A DNA stretch of 64,000 nt from Candidatus Manganitrophaceae bacterium (GTDB lineage Bacteria; Nitrospirota; Nitrospiria; SBBL01; Manganitrophaceae): positions 248,001 through 312,000 of the forward strand of contig JACQEZ010000007.1 in NCBI GenBank assembly GCA_016200325.1, written 5' to 3'. Below, in pieces: positions 1-9,207 of this stretch. A model generated the notes under the pieces. It saw nothing but the letters and a program-made list of their open reading frames with translations. It had not been told where the DNA came from and made no database searches. Within the stretch, counting starts at the first letter, position 1. Each line of letters opens with the position of its first letter. Position numbers and translations under genes: made by a program.

Positions 1-258
1 ATCGAGGTCCGATTCGAGCTGCTCGATCCGCTTTGCCAGCTTCCGCCGTTCCAATTTCAATTTCAGCCATCCCGGAAAGACCATCAGCACCGCAAAGACG
101 GTCCCGATTAAAAAGGTCCCGGCCACGATCAAATAGACCGCCACCGGCGGGGTCGGCGTTCCCCAGATAAAGTGGAGCGAGATCCGCTCTTCTTGGTTCA
201 TATAGGAGAAGGTGAAGAGGAGAAAGACGATGAGGATGAGAAAAATCAATCGGAACAT
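1..258 (-). CDS. LapA-like (DUF1049) two-helix membrane protein, 3' end outside window
   Basis: The first 86 codons of a protein that runs past the window edge. A hydrophobic helix at about residues 2-19 is followed by a polar loop, a second helix at about 42-64, and then a basic charged stretch that looks like the start of a coiled coil. This layout matches the LapA/DUF1049 family of small inner-membrane proteins; E. coli LapA acts with LapB in control of lipopolysaccharide assembly. The ATG follows GAGG by five bases and lies 7 bases after the stop of the HIT gene, so it belongs to the same operon. The family call rests on topology, because no catalytic motif exists to check. Confidence 0.7.
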   Translation of the reverse strand, partial: MFRLIFLILIVFLLFTFSYMNQEERISLHFIWGTPTPPVAVYLIVAGTFLIGTVFAVLMVFPGWLKLKLERRKLAKRIEQLESDLD

Positions 259-265
259 GACGACC

Positions 266-742
266 TCACTTGAAGTGGCGTTTTAACTGTCGGTAGCTCT
301 CCATCAGATCTTCGGGAATCACCCGGATCTCCGCGACGGAGGTCATGAAGTTGGTGTCCCCGGTCCAGCGAGGGACGATATGAAAATGGAGGTGCTCCTC
401 GATCCCCGCCCCCGCCGCTTTGCCGAGGTTGAGCCCGACATTGATGCCGTCCGGTTTGTAGCTCTTCCGGAGCACGCCGAGCGCTTGCTTCATCATCTGC
501 ATCAACTCGGCGGTGACCTTTTCGGGGAGCTCTTCCAGCGTGCTGACATGCGCATAGGGCGAGACCATCAAATGCCCGTTGTTATAAGGATAGAGGTTCA
601 TCATGATGAACGCATGTTTTCCCCGCGCAAGAATCAGCTTCTGACGGTCCTTTTTTGCCCGCGGGTTCTCGCAGAGGATACAACCGATCGGCTTTTCTCC
701 TTTGATATAAGCCATTCGCCAAGGGGCCCAGAGGTGGTTCAT
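266..742 (-). CDS. HIT family nucleotide hydrolase/phosphorylase
   Basis: A 158-residue histidine-triad protein. The signature HLHFHIVPRW gives H117, H119 and H121; the middle histidine is the nucleophile that forms a nucleotidyl intermediate in this family. C21-x2-C24 near the N-terminus resembles the zinc pair of the Ap4A phosphorylase-like branch, so diadenosine polyphosphates or adenylylated small molecules are the likely substrates. The length is usual for the family. No strong Shine-Dalgarno precedes the ATG, and an intergenic heptad repeat lies just upstream. It is the penultimate visible gene of the pdxJ-to-lapA operon. The family call is secure and the substrate is not. Confidence 0.9.
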   Translation of the reverse strand: MNHLWAPWRMAYIKGEKPIGCILCENPRAKKDRQKLILARGKHAFIMMNLYPYNNGHLMVSPYAHVSTLEELPEKVTAELMQMMKQALGVLRKSYKPDGINVGLNLGKAAGAGIEEHLHFHIVPRWTGDTNFMTSVAEIRVIPEDLMESYRQLKRHFK

Positions 743-754
743 CGAGAATCCGAT

Positions 755-789
755 TGCGGAATACGGAATGCGGAGTGCGGAGTGAAGCG
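755..789. repeat. Degenerate 7-bp tandem repeat (TGCGGAA type)
   Basis: Five consecutive heptamers fill the gap between the HIT and uracil-DNA glycosylase genes: TGCGGAA, TACGGAA, TGCGGAG, TGCGGAG, TGAAGCG. The same word family (TGCGGAT, CCGCAAT) recurs in other intergenic gaps of this window at 5673-5730 and 10446-10486. Confidence 0.7.
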
Positions 790-815
790 TTGGAGTGTAG
801 ACGCCGGCCGCGCGC

Positions 816-1598
816 TCATTTTTCCATTTCCATCTTTTTTAATTCCTCCATGATCTTTTTTAAATCTTCCCAGACACTTTTCTTCTCGCTCGGATTGCGG
901 AGGAGGTAGGCGGGGTGGAAGGTCGGGAGGACTTTCACCCCGCGATAGTCGTGGAATTTTCCGCGCAGGGCGGAGATCTTCTGCTGTGTCCCGAGCAGCG
1001 TCTGGGCCGAAAAGGTGCCGAGGGCGCAGACGACCTTCGGCCGGATCGCCGCAATCTGCATCTCAAGAAACGGTCTGCAGGCGGCGATCTCGTCCGGCTG
1101 GGGGTTGCGGTTCTCCGGCGGACGGCATTTAATGATATTCGCGATGTAGACCGTCTCGCGCGAGAGTCCCATCGCCTCAATCATCTTCGTCAGGAGCTGT
1201 CCGGCCCGGCCGACGAACGGCTTTCCCTGGAGGTCTTCATCTTGTCCGGGGGCTTCGCCGACGAACATCAAAGAGGCGTTCGGATCTCCGGTGCCGAAGA
1301 CGATGTTCTTCCGGGTGCTGCAGAGCTTGCAGCGCTGGCAATCGCCGATCTCCCCGCGGATCTCCTCCAATGTCTTCGACGGCGGGACAAGAGGGAGGAG
1401 GTCTCCGCCGCTCGGGACGTCGCTGAGAAGAGAGGAGACTGCGATATCGGCGGGGGTGGGGATCTCCGGCGGCGGCGGGGTCGGTTTCGAAGCGGCCAAC
1501 CGCGGCCAGCTATCGACCCCTTCTTCCCGATACCAATCGAGCCGAGCACGGATCTGCCGCGCCAGGGCGGCTATTTCTTCTTTTCGGCTATTTCCCAT
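816..1598 (-). CDS. Uracil-DNA glycosylase, family 4 (4Fe-4S)
   Basis: Removes uracil from DNA at the first step of base excision repair. The N-terminal 75 residues are a proline-rich linker of unknown role. The catalytic domain carries the family 4 motif GEAPGQDED (114-122) and a late HPAYLLRNP motif. The iron-sulfur ligands can be read as C87-x2-C90 and C158-x15-C174, the spacing found in thermophile UDGa enzymes. C93 is an extra cysteine. Its start overlaps the end of tsaE by 28 bases, and GGAAG lies upstream of the ATG. Thermophilic enzymes are near 200 residues, so the 260 here reflects the N-terminal extension common in mesophiles. Confidence 0.93.
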   Translation of the reverse strand: MGNSRKEEIAALARQIRARLDWYREEGVDSWPRLAASKPTPPPPEIPTPADIAVSSLLSDVPSGGDLLPLVPPSKTLEEIRGEIGDCQRCKLCSTRKNIVFGTGDPNASLMFVGEAPGQDEDLQGKPFVGRAGQLLTKMIEAMGLSRETVYIANIIKCRPPENRNPQPDEIAACRPFLEMQIAAIRPKVVCALGTFSAQTLLGTQQKISALRGKFHDYRGVKVLPTFHPAYLLRNPSEKKSVWEDLKKIMEELKKMEMEK

Positions 1599-2137
1599 CG
1601 GCGCTCTTCCTTAATTTTTTGAAGCCATTGTATGTAGCCTTCTCCGACGGCCGAGAGGTCGATCTCCCGCCGCCCTTCTCCCGCGTAGCGAAAGGTCGCC
1701 GTCAGCCGGGCGGGGGGGAGCAGCGCGAGCCCTTTGTCGGCCCACTCCACCGCGCAGACCCCGTCTCCCTCCAGAAATTCTTCCAGGCCGAGCGCTTCGA
1801 ACTCGGCCGCTCTCTCCAGCCGATAGAGATCGATGTGGTAGAGGGGGAGCCGCCCTTCATGGCATTGGAGGAGGATAAACGTCGGGCTGTTGACATACCG
1901 GATCGGGACATCCAGACCTCTGGCCAGCCCCTGGACGAAGCGGGTTTTCCCCGCACCGAGCGGCCCGATCAGTGCGATCACCTCGCCGCCGGTCGCCTCC
2001 CGTCCGAGCCGTTCCCCCAGCGCCGCCGTCGATGCCTCTCCCTCGCTCAGCAGGGTCAGCGCTTCTTCGGGTCTTTCTGCCGGCGTCTCCGCGCCGCCCG
2101 TCCGATCGATCAATCGCATCTCAGGCATCTCTGGCAT
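1571..2137 (-). CDS. tsaE: tRNA threonylcarbamoyladenosine biosynthesis ATPase TsaE
   Basis: TsaE is the small ATPase that works with TsaB and TsaD to make the t6A modification at A37 of ANN-decoding tRNAs. The Walker A loop GPLGAGKT is at residues 58-65, followed by the family motifs SPTF and HIDLYRL and a late VEWADKG. An N-terminal extension of about 45 residues precedes the P-loop domain; a start at Met7 is also possible. AGGAG lies upstream, a little far from the ATG. The 3' end overlaps the glycosylase gene, which suggests translational coupling. TsaB and TsaD are not in the window. Confidence 0.93.
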   Translation of the reverse strand: MPEMPEMRLIDRTGGAETPAERPEEALTLLSEGEASTAALGERLGREATGGEVIALIGPLGAGKTRFVQGLARGLDVPIRYVNSPTFILLQCHEGRLPLYHIDLYRLERAAEFEALGLEEFLEGDGVCAVEWADKGLALLPPARLTATFRYAGEGRREIDLSAVGEGYIQWLQKIKEERRWEIAEKKK

Positions 2138-2152
2138 TCTATCGCGCCGCTC

Positions 2153-2770
2153 CTAAGCGGGGGTGAAGCATCGCTCCATCGCCTCGGCCAGTTCTTGAAG
2201 GGTCCGGACATTTCGGACGATATGGGCCGGATCGATGTCGATCGGTCCATCATAGGGTTTTCCGACCACCAGGGCGTCGGGTCCGAGCTGCAGGCTGGAA
2301 AATTCATCCAGCGGGGCGAGAAACGCCTCAACACCGGCCCGTTCGAAGATCTCCCGCGCTTCCTCCGGATTGAGCGATCGGAGCTGATAAGGGGCGTCGA
2401 CGCCGGAGACAACCTCTCCAGAGGAGACGGCGAGCGATTCCTCATCTTTGACCGGCTTGAAAAAGGCCGACTTGACCAGCAGCAGGTCGCACGGCACCTC
2501 CGCCTTCATGCTGTAGATGTAATAGAGAATATGTTGCCGGCCGGCCTTGACCACTTTGAAGAAAAGATCGAATCGCCGCCCATCGACATCGGAGGTGAAG
2601 TGGGGGTAGACCAGCCCGTTCTCCTGAGCGACATAACCTTGAAGCTCGGCGGCGAGCCGGAGGAAGCTCTTTTTGATCCGCCGTTTATCGATCCAGGAGT
2701 GAACCAGCATCGAGATGCCGATGACCGAAATGATAAGGAGGAAAAAAAAGGTAATTTGTGTCAGTGTCAT
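2153..2770 (-). CDS. Single-pass membrane-anchored protein of unknown function
   Basis: A 205-residue protein with an N-terminal hydrophobic helix (about residues 4-24) and a soluble region. I place the start at the ATG at 2768-2770, seven bases after the nnrD stop, because a longer reading would run into nnrD. The soluble part has a run resembling domains that follow a membrane anchor in proteins of unknown function (FFKVVKAGRQHILYYIYSMK). I do not recognise a family. It is co-directional and tightly spaced with nnrD and tsaE, so it is probably co-transcribed with them. Confidence 0.75.
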   Translation of the reverse strand: MTLTQITFFFLLIISVIGISMLVHSWIDKRRIKKSFLRLAAELQGYVAQENGLVYPHFTSDVDGRRFDLFFKVVKAGRQHILYYIYSMKAEVPCDLLLVKSAFFKPVKDEESLAVSSGEVVSGVDAPYQLRSLNPEEAREIFERAGVEAFLAPLDEFSSLQLGPDALVVGKPYDGPIDIDPAHIVRNVRTLQELAEAMERCFTPA

Positions 2771-2777
2771 AATGGCC

Positions 2778-4397
2778 TCAATCGCGTGCGGCCTTGCCGT
2801 CACGCCCTTCTGTTGATCGGTTTCGTTTCTCCGGGAGGGCGCGGAGCGTTTGAATCGCCTCCGGAATTTTTTCAATCAGATCGGAGGTGATCAACCCGAT
2901 CTCACCGCGCGCTGCGGCCGCCAGATCTCCGGCATGTCCATGGAGCGCCACCCCCCAGGTGGCCGCATCGAGCGGCGCGACCCCCTGCGCCAGCCAGGCG
3001 CCGATCATTCCGGTCAGCGCATCTCCCATTCCGGCGGTCGCCATTCCGGGATTTCCGGTGTTGTTGACCCGGACGCTCCCGTCGGGGGCCGCGATCAGCG
3101 TATGAGCCCCCTTTAAGACGACGATGGCATTCCATTGCTCTGCAAATGCGGCGGCGACGGTGAACCGCTCCTTCTGAATCTCGGCCGCGCTCTTCCCGGT
3201 GAGGCGGCCCATCTCCCCCGGATGCGGGGTTAAGATCGCCGGGGTTTTCCGCCGCTTCAACACCGAGAGATCCCCCGCCAGCGCATTGAGACCGTCGGCA
3301 TCGACGACGATCGGCTGCGCGGTTTCCGCGACGACCGTTCGAATCAGCCGCTGCGTCTCCTCATTCTGAGAAAGACCGGGACCGATCGCCACCCCCTCTT
3401 TTCCTTCGATCGCGTCCGCGAGACGTTTTTCCGAGGCCAATGAGATCGTCCCCTCTTCCGTCTCCGGAAGGGGGAAGGTCATCGCCTCCAGTAATCCCGC
3501 GGTCGCCGGATCGATCGATTTGGGGAGGGCGACGGTCACCAATCCCGCGCCGCAGCGGAGCGCCGCCCGCGACGACAACAGCGCCGCCCCTTTTTTGCCG
3601 AGCGATCCGGCGATGATCAGGAGGTGCCCCGCCGTTCCCTTGTGCGCCCCCCGCGGGCGGGGAGGGGGGAAGCCGATCAGCTGCGCCGGGGTGATCAGGT
3701 CGATCGGGATCTTGGCCGCCTCGATCAGCGCCGGCGGGAAGCCGATGTCGACGATGCCGAGCTTTCCCCGGTATTCCAGCCCCTCCTGGAGGTAGTGTCC
3801 CCGCTTCGGAAGGGCCATCGTAAAGGTGAAGTCGGCCTTCACGGCGGTCCCCAGGATCTCTCCGGTGTCGGCCGAAATCCCCGACGGGATATCGATCGCG
3901 ACGATCGGCCGGACCGCCGGGTGGAGACCCTCCGATTGGTTCATCAGGGTGATCGCCTTCGCAAAGTCCCCTTCGACCGGATGGGAGAGGCCGGTCCCGA
4001 GAAGCGCGTCGATGATCAAATCGCTCTCGGCCAGCTCCCGCACCAGGTGATTCCAGCGGAACGAGCCGATCACCTGAAGCGCCCCGCCGCTCTGCATCCA
4101 GATGTCGAGGGAGATGCGGGCATCGCCGGTCACCTTTTCGATCGGGGAGAGGAGGTAAACGGTGGCGGCGCCTCCCCGCATCCGGAAGTGCCGCGCCGCC
4201 GCGATTCCATCGCCGCCGTTGTTTCCCCGGCCCGCCAGGATGAGGACCCGCTTGCCGCGAACCGGCGCGATCGTCCGCTCGATCTCGTCGACCAAGCCCC
4301 GCGCGGCGTTCTCCATCAACAGGAGCGAGGGGATGGCGTAATCGGTCGTCGCCTTCCGATCGAGCTGCTTCATCTCCTCCGCGGTGACGATCTTCAT
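2778..4397 (-). CDS. nnrD: Bifunctional NAD(P)H-hydrate repair enzyme (epimerase + ADP/ATP-dependent dehydratase)
   Basis: Repairs hydrated NADH and NADPH. The N-terminal YjeF-N domain (about 1-220) epimerises R- to S-NAD(P)HX; it contains GRGNNGGDG and DALLGTGL. The C-terminal ribokinase-like domain (about 235-520) dehydrates the S form; visible motifs are HKGTAGHLLIIAGS, AIGPGL, VVDADGLN, TPHPGEMGRL and the nucleotide-binding NTGNPGMATAGMGD. At 539 residues it is full length for the fused form. It starts 7 bases after acpS, a partnership seen in many bacteria. Confidence 0.96.
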   Translation of the reverse strand: MKIVTAEEMKQLDRKATTDYAIPSLLLMENAARGLVDEIERTIAPVRGKRVLILAGRGNNGGDGIAAARHFRMRGGAATVYLLSPIEKVTGDARISLDIWMQSGGALQVIGSFRWNHLVRELAESDLIIDALLGTGLSHPVEGDFAKAITLMNQSEGLHPAVRPIVAIDIPSGISADTGEILGTAVKADFTFTMALPKRGHYLQEGLEYRGKLGIVDIGFPPALIEAAKIPIDLITPAQLIGFPPPRPRGAHKGTAGHLLIIAGSLGKKGAALLSSRAALRCGAGLVTVALPKSIDPATAGLLEAMTFPLPETEEGTISLASEKRLADAIEGKEGVAIGPGLSQNEETQRLIRTVVAETAQPIVVDADGLNALAGDLSVLKRRKTPAILTPHPGEMGRLTGKSAAEIQKERFTVAAAFAEQWNAIVVLKGAHTLIAAPDGSVRVNNTGNPGMATAGMGDALTGMIGAWLAQGVAPLDAATWGVALHGHAGDLAAAARGEIGLITSDLIEKIPEAIQTLRALPEKRNRSTEGRDGKAARD

Positions 4398-4404
4398 TTC
4401 ATTC

Positions 4405-4788
4405 CTACTTCCTCGCTAAGATCACCTGCGCGATCGAGTAGTCGTGATCGTGGGTGATGCTGGCGAAGACCTCTTCGACCTGCTGCGCATCGGCCAGCTC
4501 CCGGGTGCGGCCCGACATCCTCACCTCCGGTTTTCCCGCCGGGTTGTTGATCGTTTCAATCTCCTTCCAGCGGGTTCCCATTCGGAGTCCGGTTCCGAGC
4601 GCTTTGAGGATCGCCTCTTTCACCGCGAACCGGGCGGAGAGGTGGACCGGCGGGAATTTGCGGCGGAGACAATAGGCCTGCTCGGCCGGGGTGAAGACCC
4701 GATCGAGAAAACGGTCGCCCCACCGCGCCGATATTTCTTGGATCCGGGAGATCTTAACCAGATCGACCCCGATGCCGATGATCGTCAT
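4405..4788 (-). CDS. acpS: Holo-[acyl-carrier-protein] synthase
   Basis: Transfers 4'-phosphopantetheine from CoA to a serine of apo-ACP, switching on fatty acid synthesis. The 127-residue length and both signatures fit: GIGVDLVKISRI near the N-terminus, with the magnesium-binding Asp, and RFAVKEAILKALGTG in the middle, with the Glu of the KEA motif. It lies between pdxJ and nnrD in the same minus-strand operon. Confidence 0.96.
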   Translation of the reverse strand: MTIIGIGVDLVKISRIQEISARWGDRFLDRVFTPAEQAYCLRRKFPPVHLSARFAVKEAILKALGTGLRMGTRWKEIETINNPAGKPEVRMSGRTRELADAQQVEEVFASITHDHDYSIAQVILARK

Positions 4789-4819
4789 CGCTGCCTGTCC
4801 AAAGGGTCCCCCGGGGTCC

Positions 4820-5554
4820 TCACAAGCCTAAAGAGGTTTGGGGACCGGTGATCAGCCCCTTCATCTCCCGAACCGCCTGCGCCATGCCGACGAGCACCGC
4901 ACGTGCGATGATGCTGTGGCCGATATTGAGCTCTTCTATCTCGGTGATCTGCGCCACCGGGGCGACATTCGTATAATCGAGGCCGTGTCCCGCGTTTACC
5001 CCCATGCCGAGTTTGGAGGCGAGCCGCGCCGCCTCCAGGATATGGTTGAACTCGGTCCGGCGCTCCCGTCCCCGGGCGTTGGCATAGGGGCCGGTGTGGA
5101 TCTCGATAAAATCGGCCGACGCTTTGTGCGACCCTTTAATCTGCGTCGGGTCGGGATCGATGAAAAGCGAGACTTCGATTCCTCCCTCATGAAGGAGCTC
5201 GATCGCCCGTCTCAGCTCGTCCTGGTTGGCGATGACATTCAGCCCCCCCTCGGTCGTCAGCTCCTGCCGCCGCTCCGGAACGAGTGTGACCATTTCGGGT
5301 TTGACCTCCAGCGCGATCTTGATCATTTCGTCGGTGGCGGCCATCTCTAAATCGAGCTTGGTTTGTAGGGTCTCACGGAGGAGCTTGAGGTCTCGGTCGC
5401 GGATATGCCGGCGGTCTTCCCGAAGGTGGATGACGATGCCGTCGGCGCCGGCCAGCTCCGCTAAAACCGCCGCGGCGACCGGATCGGGCTGGCGGGCCTT
5501 TCGCGCCTCGCGCACCGTCGCCACATGGTCGATGTTTACCCCCAGCCTTGCCAA
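4820..5554 (-). CDS. pdxJ: Pyridoxine 5'-phosphate synthase
   Basis: Condenses 1-deoxyxylulose 5-phosphate with aminoacetone 3-phosphate in the DXP-dependent vitamin B6 pathway. It is a TIM barrel of the usual length (244 residues). Family landmarks include [15 protein letters not shown] at the N-terminus, the REDRRHI loop, [16 protein letters not shown] and VNAGHGLDY. It is the first gene of the long minus-strand operon that continues to the left edge. The next 198 bases upstream carry a strong inverted repeat and separate it from the amylase gene. Confidence 0.97.
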   Translation of the reverse strand: MARLGVNIDHVATVREARKARQPDPVAAAVLAELAGADGIVIHLREDRRHIRDRDLKLLRETLQTKLDLEMAATDEMIKIALEVKPEMVTLVPERRQELTTEGGLNVIANQDELRRAIELLHEGGIEVSLFIDPDPTQIKGSHKASADFIEIHTGPYANARGRERRTEFNHILEAARLASKLGMGVNAGHGLDYTNVAPVAQITEIEELNIGHSIIARAVLVGMAQAVREMKGLITGPQTSLGL

Positions 5555-5672
5555 CGTCTTCTCCTCCCGCGAGCGAACAGTCCCGGTATATGAACGCCTC
5601 TAAAGTCGGACCATTATTGCAAAATTGAGCGGGAGGGTCAAGGGGAGCGGGGCGAATTTTAGGTGGCCGAAA

Positions 5673-5730
5673 CGGATTGCGGATTGAAAGGGGAGCGCTG
5701 TCTGCCCTCTTATTTTCAATCCGCAATCCG
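5673..5730. repeat. Perfect 17-bp inverted repeat of the CCGCAATCCG family
   Basis: Left arm 5673-5689 (CGGATTGCGGATTGAAA) and right arm 5714-5730 are exact reverse complements with a 24-base spacer. It lies between the convergently placed end of the amylase gene and the start of pdxJ. There is no T-tract directly after either arm, so it is not a standard intrinsic terminator. The same words appear in other gaps (755-789, 10446-10486), which suggests a dispersed repeat. Confidence 0.8.
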
Positions 5731-5752
5731 AAAACGGTCCTATCCGCCCCCG

Positions 5753-7603
5753 CTAGGCGAGGATTGCCATCCCGGCCGGCGGGAGGTCGATGCGGACGGT
5801 GGCACGCCCCTGATCGTAGAGGACCGGAACCCGTTTGTTCTGAGGGGGGGTCCGCAGCTGGGTGTCGCTCCAATCGCTTCGGTAAAGGAAGGTCAGCATC
5901 GACCCGGGGGGATGGAGCGAGGCATCGACGGTGACGTCGGCGCCGCGCGGGGCGGTGCCGTGGGTGTTCAGGGCGATCAGGACCTCTTGGCCGACGAGAA
6001 GACGGGACCAGGCGGCGAGCTCGCCGGGGCCGGGGATGAGATAAGGTTGGCCGAGGAACGAGGTCTCCCGGAGATATTGCCGGCCCCGGCGGAGTGCCAG
6101 GCCGACCGAACTGTTTTGATTCCGAATCCGGGCAATTGCGGAGATCCGAAGATAACTCGGATGATCGGGATTGAAGAAGTGGCAGCCGGCGGTCTGAAAC
6201 GCGCCGAAGGTCCCACCGAACATCGTCTCACGAATGTAGCGGTCTTCAAAACCGGAGTCGATCGATGGATTGTGCCGATCTTGCGTTCCGTCGAACGCCT
6301 GCTCGGTGCCATAGTAAATGCAGGGGATGCCGAGGGTCGTCAGCTGCACCCCGACGGCGTGCGCCACCTGGACGGCGTTGTCCGGGATCTCGTTTCGCGC
6401 GGCGAAGCGGTATTTGCCGTCCCGCCCGACCATGTCGTGGTCGTCCAGGATCGAGACATGGTAGCGTCCTGTCTCGCGGTGGCTTCCCAAAAGGTCGTGG
6501 CCGCCGAATTGGCTGAAGAAAATATTCGGGTCGGAGAGCCCTTTGACCGTGCCGGCGAGGTTTCGGGTCGGTTCGCCGATGTCGAGGGCGGCGTCGAGGT
6601 TACGGCCGAAGACATCGAGATAATCCCGGGTTAACGCGGCGCCGCCGGTCACCTCGCCGACCAGAAGGAAATTTTCCTTTCCGATCGACTCGGCATACTC
6701 GTGCATCGCCCCGCAGAAATTCCGAGAGGCTTCGAACGTCACATGTTTGACCGTATCGACCCGAAAGCCGTCGCAGTCGCTGAGGGCGATCCAATATTGA
6801 TAGGCGTGGATCAGTCCCGAGAGGACATCGCTCCGGCTCTGGTTCAAATCTTTGAGGTCGAAGAAGTCGCCGCGGCGAAACTCGTCGTCGGGATTTAGCG
6901 GATCTTCCCACGGCTCCGGGTCCCACCGTCCGATTCGTCCGGCGCGGGTGTACCAATCTAAATTCTGAAACTCTTTCGGCCAGACCCCTTGATCGAGCGA
7001 GGCGATCTCCGAAACGCTATCGCCGGTGCCGGAGCGCCATCCATGAACGGGATAGGGGGGCTGAAAGCGATAGGGGAGGTCGGTCACCGGATTTCCGCCG
7101 TCGTCATAGAACCAGTTGTTGCCGGAGTGGTTGTAGATCACGTCGAGGAGAACATACATCCCGCGGTCATGCGCCGCATCGACGAGGTCTCTCAGATCTT
7201 GAAGCGTGCCGAACCGCGGATCGACATCCAAAAAGTTTTGTATGCCGTAACCATGATAGGTCTCGAGGTCGGGGCGTTGTCGCCAGACCGGCCCGACCCA
7301 GAGGGTCGTCACGCCGAGTCCTTGCAGATAGTCGAGCTTGCTTGCGATTCCTTTGAGACGACCCCCTTGGAATCGCCTTCCCGACGTCTGCCAGAGGACC
7401 GGGTCGGTCGCCGCATGTGCTTGCGGCGCGGTCCAATCGAAGGTCGGTCTTCCCGCTTCTTCCCCGTCGCTGAAGCGATCGGGGAGGAGAAAATAGAGGG
7501 TCTGGTCCCGCCAGGTGGCGGGGCTCGGATAGACGCGGCCGCGCGGTTTTAAATCGGTCGCGGAGAGGGTCATCGGGGCGGATGGTTCGACGGGGGTCGG
7601 CAT
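5753..7603 (-). CDS. Alpha-amylase family (GH13) glycoside hydrolase
   Basis: A 616-residue alpha-glucan-active enzyme with no signal peptide, so probably cytoplasmic. The four conserved GH13 regions are readable: DVIYNH at 154-159, GFRVD at 279-283 with nucleophile D283, VGEV with acid/base E317, and DDHD at 387-390 with the transition-state Asp. The C-terminal 100 residues form the beta-sandwich C domain. AGGAGG sits five bases before the ATG. The gene stands alone between pdxJ and a divergent hemerythrin gene; no trehalose or glycogen partner lies nearby, so the exact substrate is open. Cyclomaltodextrinase-like or trehalose synthase-like activities are alternatives. Confidence 0.92.
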   Translation of the reverse strand: MPTPVEPSAPMTLSATDLKPRGRVYPSPATWRDQTLYFLLPDRFSDGEEAGRPTFDWTAPQAHAATDPVLWQTSGRRFQGGRLKGIASKLDYLQGLGVTTLWVGPVWRQRPDLETYHGYGIQNFLDVDPRFGTLQDLRDLVDAAHDRGMYVLLDVIYNHSGNNWFYDDGGNPVTDLPYRFQPPYPVHGWRSGTGDSVSEIASLDQGVWPKEFQNLDWYTRAGRIGRWDPEPWEDPLNPDDEFRRGDFFDLKDLNQSRSDVLSGLIHAYQYWIALSDCDGFRVDTVKHVTFEASRNFCGAMHEYAESIGKENFLLVGEVTGGAALTRDYLDVFGRNLDAALDIGEPTRNLAGTVKGLSDPNIFFSQFGGHDLLGSHRETGRYHVSILDDHDMVGRDGKYRFAARNEIPDNAVQVAHAVGVQLTTLGIPCIYYGTEQAFDGTQDRHNPSIDSGFEDRYIRETMFGGTFGAFQTAGCHFFNPDHPSYLRISAIARIRNQNSSVGLALRRGRQYLRETSFLGQPYLIPGPGELAAWSRLLVGQEVLIALNTHGTAPRGADVTVDASLHPPGSMLTFLYRSDWSDTQLRTPPQNKRVPVLYDQGRATVRIDLPPAGMAILA

Positions 7604-7765
7604 GTTGTCCTCCTGGGATTGAGGTGAAGGATATCACTCAGGGTAGCCAAAGTGCGTCAAAGAATGCAAGGGTCGGATTCGCAACGCTCGGATTCAATGG
7701 AGGGTTATGTTAAAATGAGGTGACGGACCCTGATAAAAATGATAGAGATAATGCAGGAGGAAACC

Positions 7766-8359
7766 ATGCCGATCAAGATCGGGCCGAGTCCCGAAATCAC
7801 ATTTACAAACCCATTGGGTTGGCTGCGCGGCTGTCACGATCGGATCGAGCACTTTCTCAACGTGTTGATGACGGTGGCAGCCGATCGGCAAGGGGGCGAG
7901 CTGCACCGGGCCGATCGAGAAGCGCTGGAGGCGGCGCTCCGTTATTTCCGGGAAGCGGCGCCGAAGCATTCGGAGGATGAGGAACAGTCGCTCTTTCCTC
8001 GGCTGAGGGCCGCCACCCCCCCCTCCGCTGTGGCGGCGCGGCCGATCCTCGACGCGCTGGAGACCGAGCACCAGACCCTCCAGTCGATGTACGAAGAGGT
8101 CGACGTCTTGATTCAGCGGTGGCTGATGGAAGGGGCCCTCTCCACGAGGGAAGGGAAGCGGCTTCTCACGCTGGTCCAGCAGTTGCGGGCGGCTTATGAA
8201 AAGCATATCGCGATTGAAGATCGAGAGGTTTTTTCAACCGCTTCCGTGGTGTTGACCGCCTCGCAGATGATTGAAATCGGGCGTGAGATGGCACTCCGGC
8301 GGGGGATTAATCCCGATTTGGCGATCGCCTATCCGATCGACGGACCGCCCCCCGACTGA
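7766..8359 (+). CDS. Hemerythrin (HHE) domain protein
   Basis: A 197-residue four-helix protein expected to bind a non-haem di-iron centre. Candidate ligands, in order, are H24 and H29 (CHDRIEH), H68 with E72 (HSEDEE), H102 (ETEHQT) and H147 with E151 (HIAIED). Such proteins sense or scavenge oxygen, nitric oxide or iron. I chose the ATG at 7766 because AGGAGG precedes it by four bases; an upstream in-frame start has no such site. A DHH phosphoesterase gene follows after 20 bases. There are no membrane segments. Confidence 0.88.
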   Translation: MPIKIGPSPEITFTNPLGWLRGCHDRIEHFLNVLMTVAADRQGGELHRADREALEAALRYFREAAPKHSEDEEQSLFPRLRAATPPSAVAARPILDALETEHQTLQSMYEEVDVLIQRWLMEGALSTREGKRLLTLVQQLRAAYEKHIAIEDREVFSTASVVLTASQMIEIGREMALRRGINPDLAIAYPIDGPPPD

Positions 8360-8379
8360 ACGAGAAAGAGGAGAAACCG

Positions 8380-9207
8380 ATGGTCCAGGAAATGGGACGG
8401 TCCCCTGTGTCCCGAAAGCCGCTCGTACTGTACCATGCCGGATGCGCGGATGGTTTCTCGGCGGCCTGGGTGGTGCATCATCTCGGGATCGACGCCGACT
8501 TTCGGCCGGTCGATTATGAGCATGGGCCGCCCGACGCCACCGGGCGCGACGTCATGATCTTCGATTTTGCTTATCGGCGCGAGGCCCTTCTGACGATGAA
8601 GGAGCAGGCCGCCTCTCTGGTCGTCCTCGACCATCATAAGACCCATGCGGAGGCCCTCTCCGATCTCCCGTTTTGCCATTTCGACATGAATAAATCAGGC
8701 GGGCTGTTGGCATGGGAATACTTCAAGAAGGAAGAGCCGCCCCCCTGGCTGGTTGCCTATACGGAAGACCGCGATCTGTGGCGCTGGGTCCTTCCTCACT
8801 CCCGCGAGGTCAATTCGGCGCTTCGCTCTTACCCGAGAAAAATGGATGTCTGGGACGGTCTGGCGAAACGGGATGTCTTGGAATTGATGAATGAAGGGAA
8901 AGCGATCGTCCGTTATGAAGATCAGCTGATTAAAGCGATCGTCCGGCTGGCGCGGGAGATCGAACTCGACGGCCACAAAGTGTTGGCGGTCAACACGCCG
9001 GTGTTGCTCTCGGAGGTGGCCGGCAAGCTGGCGGAGGGACGCCCCTTCGGGGTCGCCTGGTTTGCCCGGGCCGACGGCAAACGGTCGGTGGCGCTCCGCT
9101 CCCGGGAGGGGGGAATCGACGTGTCCGAAATCGCCCAACGTCACGGCGGCGGCGGGCACCGGAACGCGTCGGGCTTTATTGCCGATGCATCGACGTTTGA
9201 TCCTTAA
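8380..9207 (+). CDS. DHH/DHHA1 family phosphoesterase
   Basis: A 275-residue manganese-dependent phosphohydrolase. The DHH domain shows D24 (ADGF), D62 (FDF) and the signature DHH at 84-86; the C-terminal DHHA1 domain ends with GGGGHRNASG, which binds the substrate phosphate. It resembles oligoribonuclease-like (NrnA-type) and uncharacterised short DHH proteins, so short RNA oligomers or a cyclic-dinucleotide product are possible substrates. It is likely co-transcribed with the hemerythrin gene. Its last 32 bases overlap the convergent metallophosphoesterase gene. Confidence 0.9.
   Translation: MVQEMGRSPVSRKPLVLYHAGCADGFSAAWVVHHLGIDADFRPVDYEHGPPDATGRDVMIFDFAYRREALLTMKEQAASLVVLDHHKTHAEALSDLPFCHFDMNKSGGLLAWEYFKKEEPPPWLVAYTEDRDLWRWVLPHSREVNSALRSYPRKMDVWDGLAKRDVLELMNEGKAIVRYEDQLIKAIVRLAREIELDGHKVLAVNTPVLLSEVAGKLAEGRPFGVAWFARADGKRSVALRSREGGIDVSEIAQRHGGGGHRNASGFIADASTFDP

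Noticed and set aside
1619-2890. A 423-codon open frame on the plus strand
   Set aside because: It runs antisense through tsaE, the membrane protein gene and nnrD, which have strong family matches.
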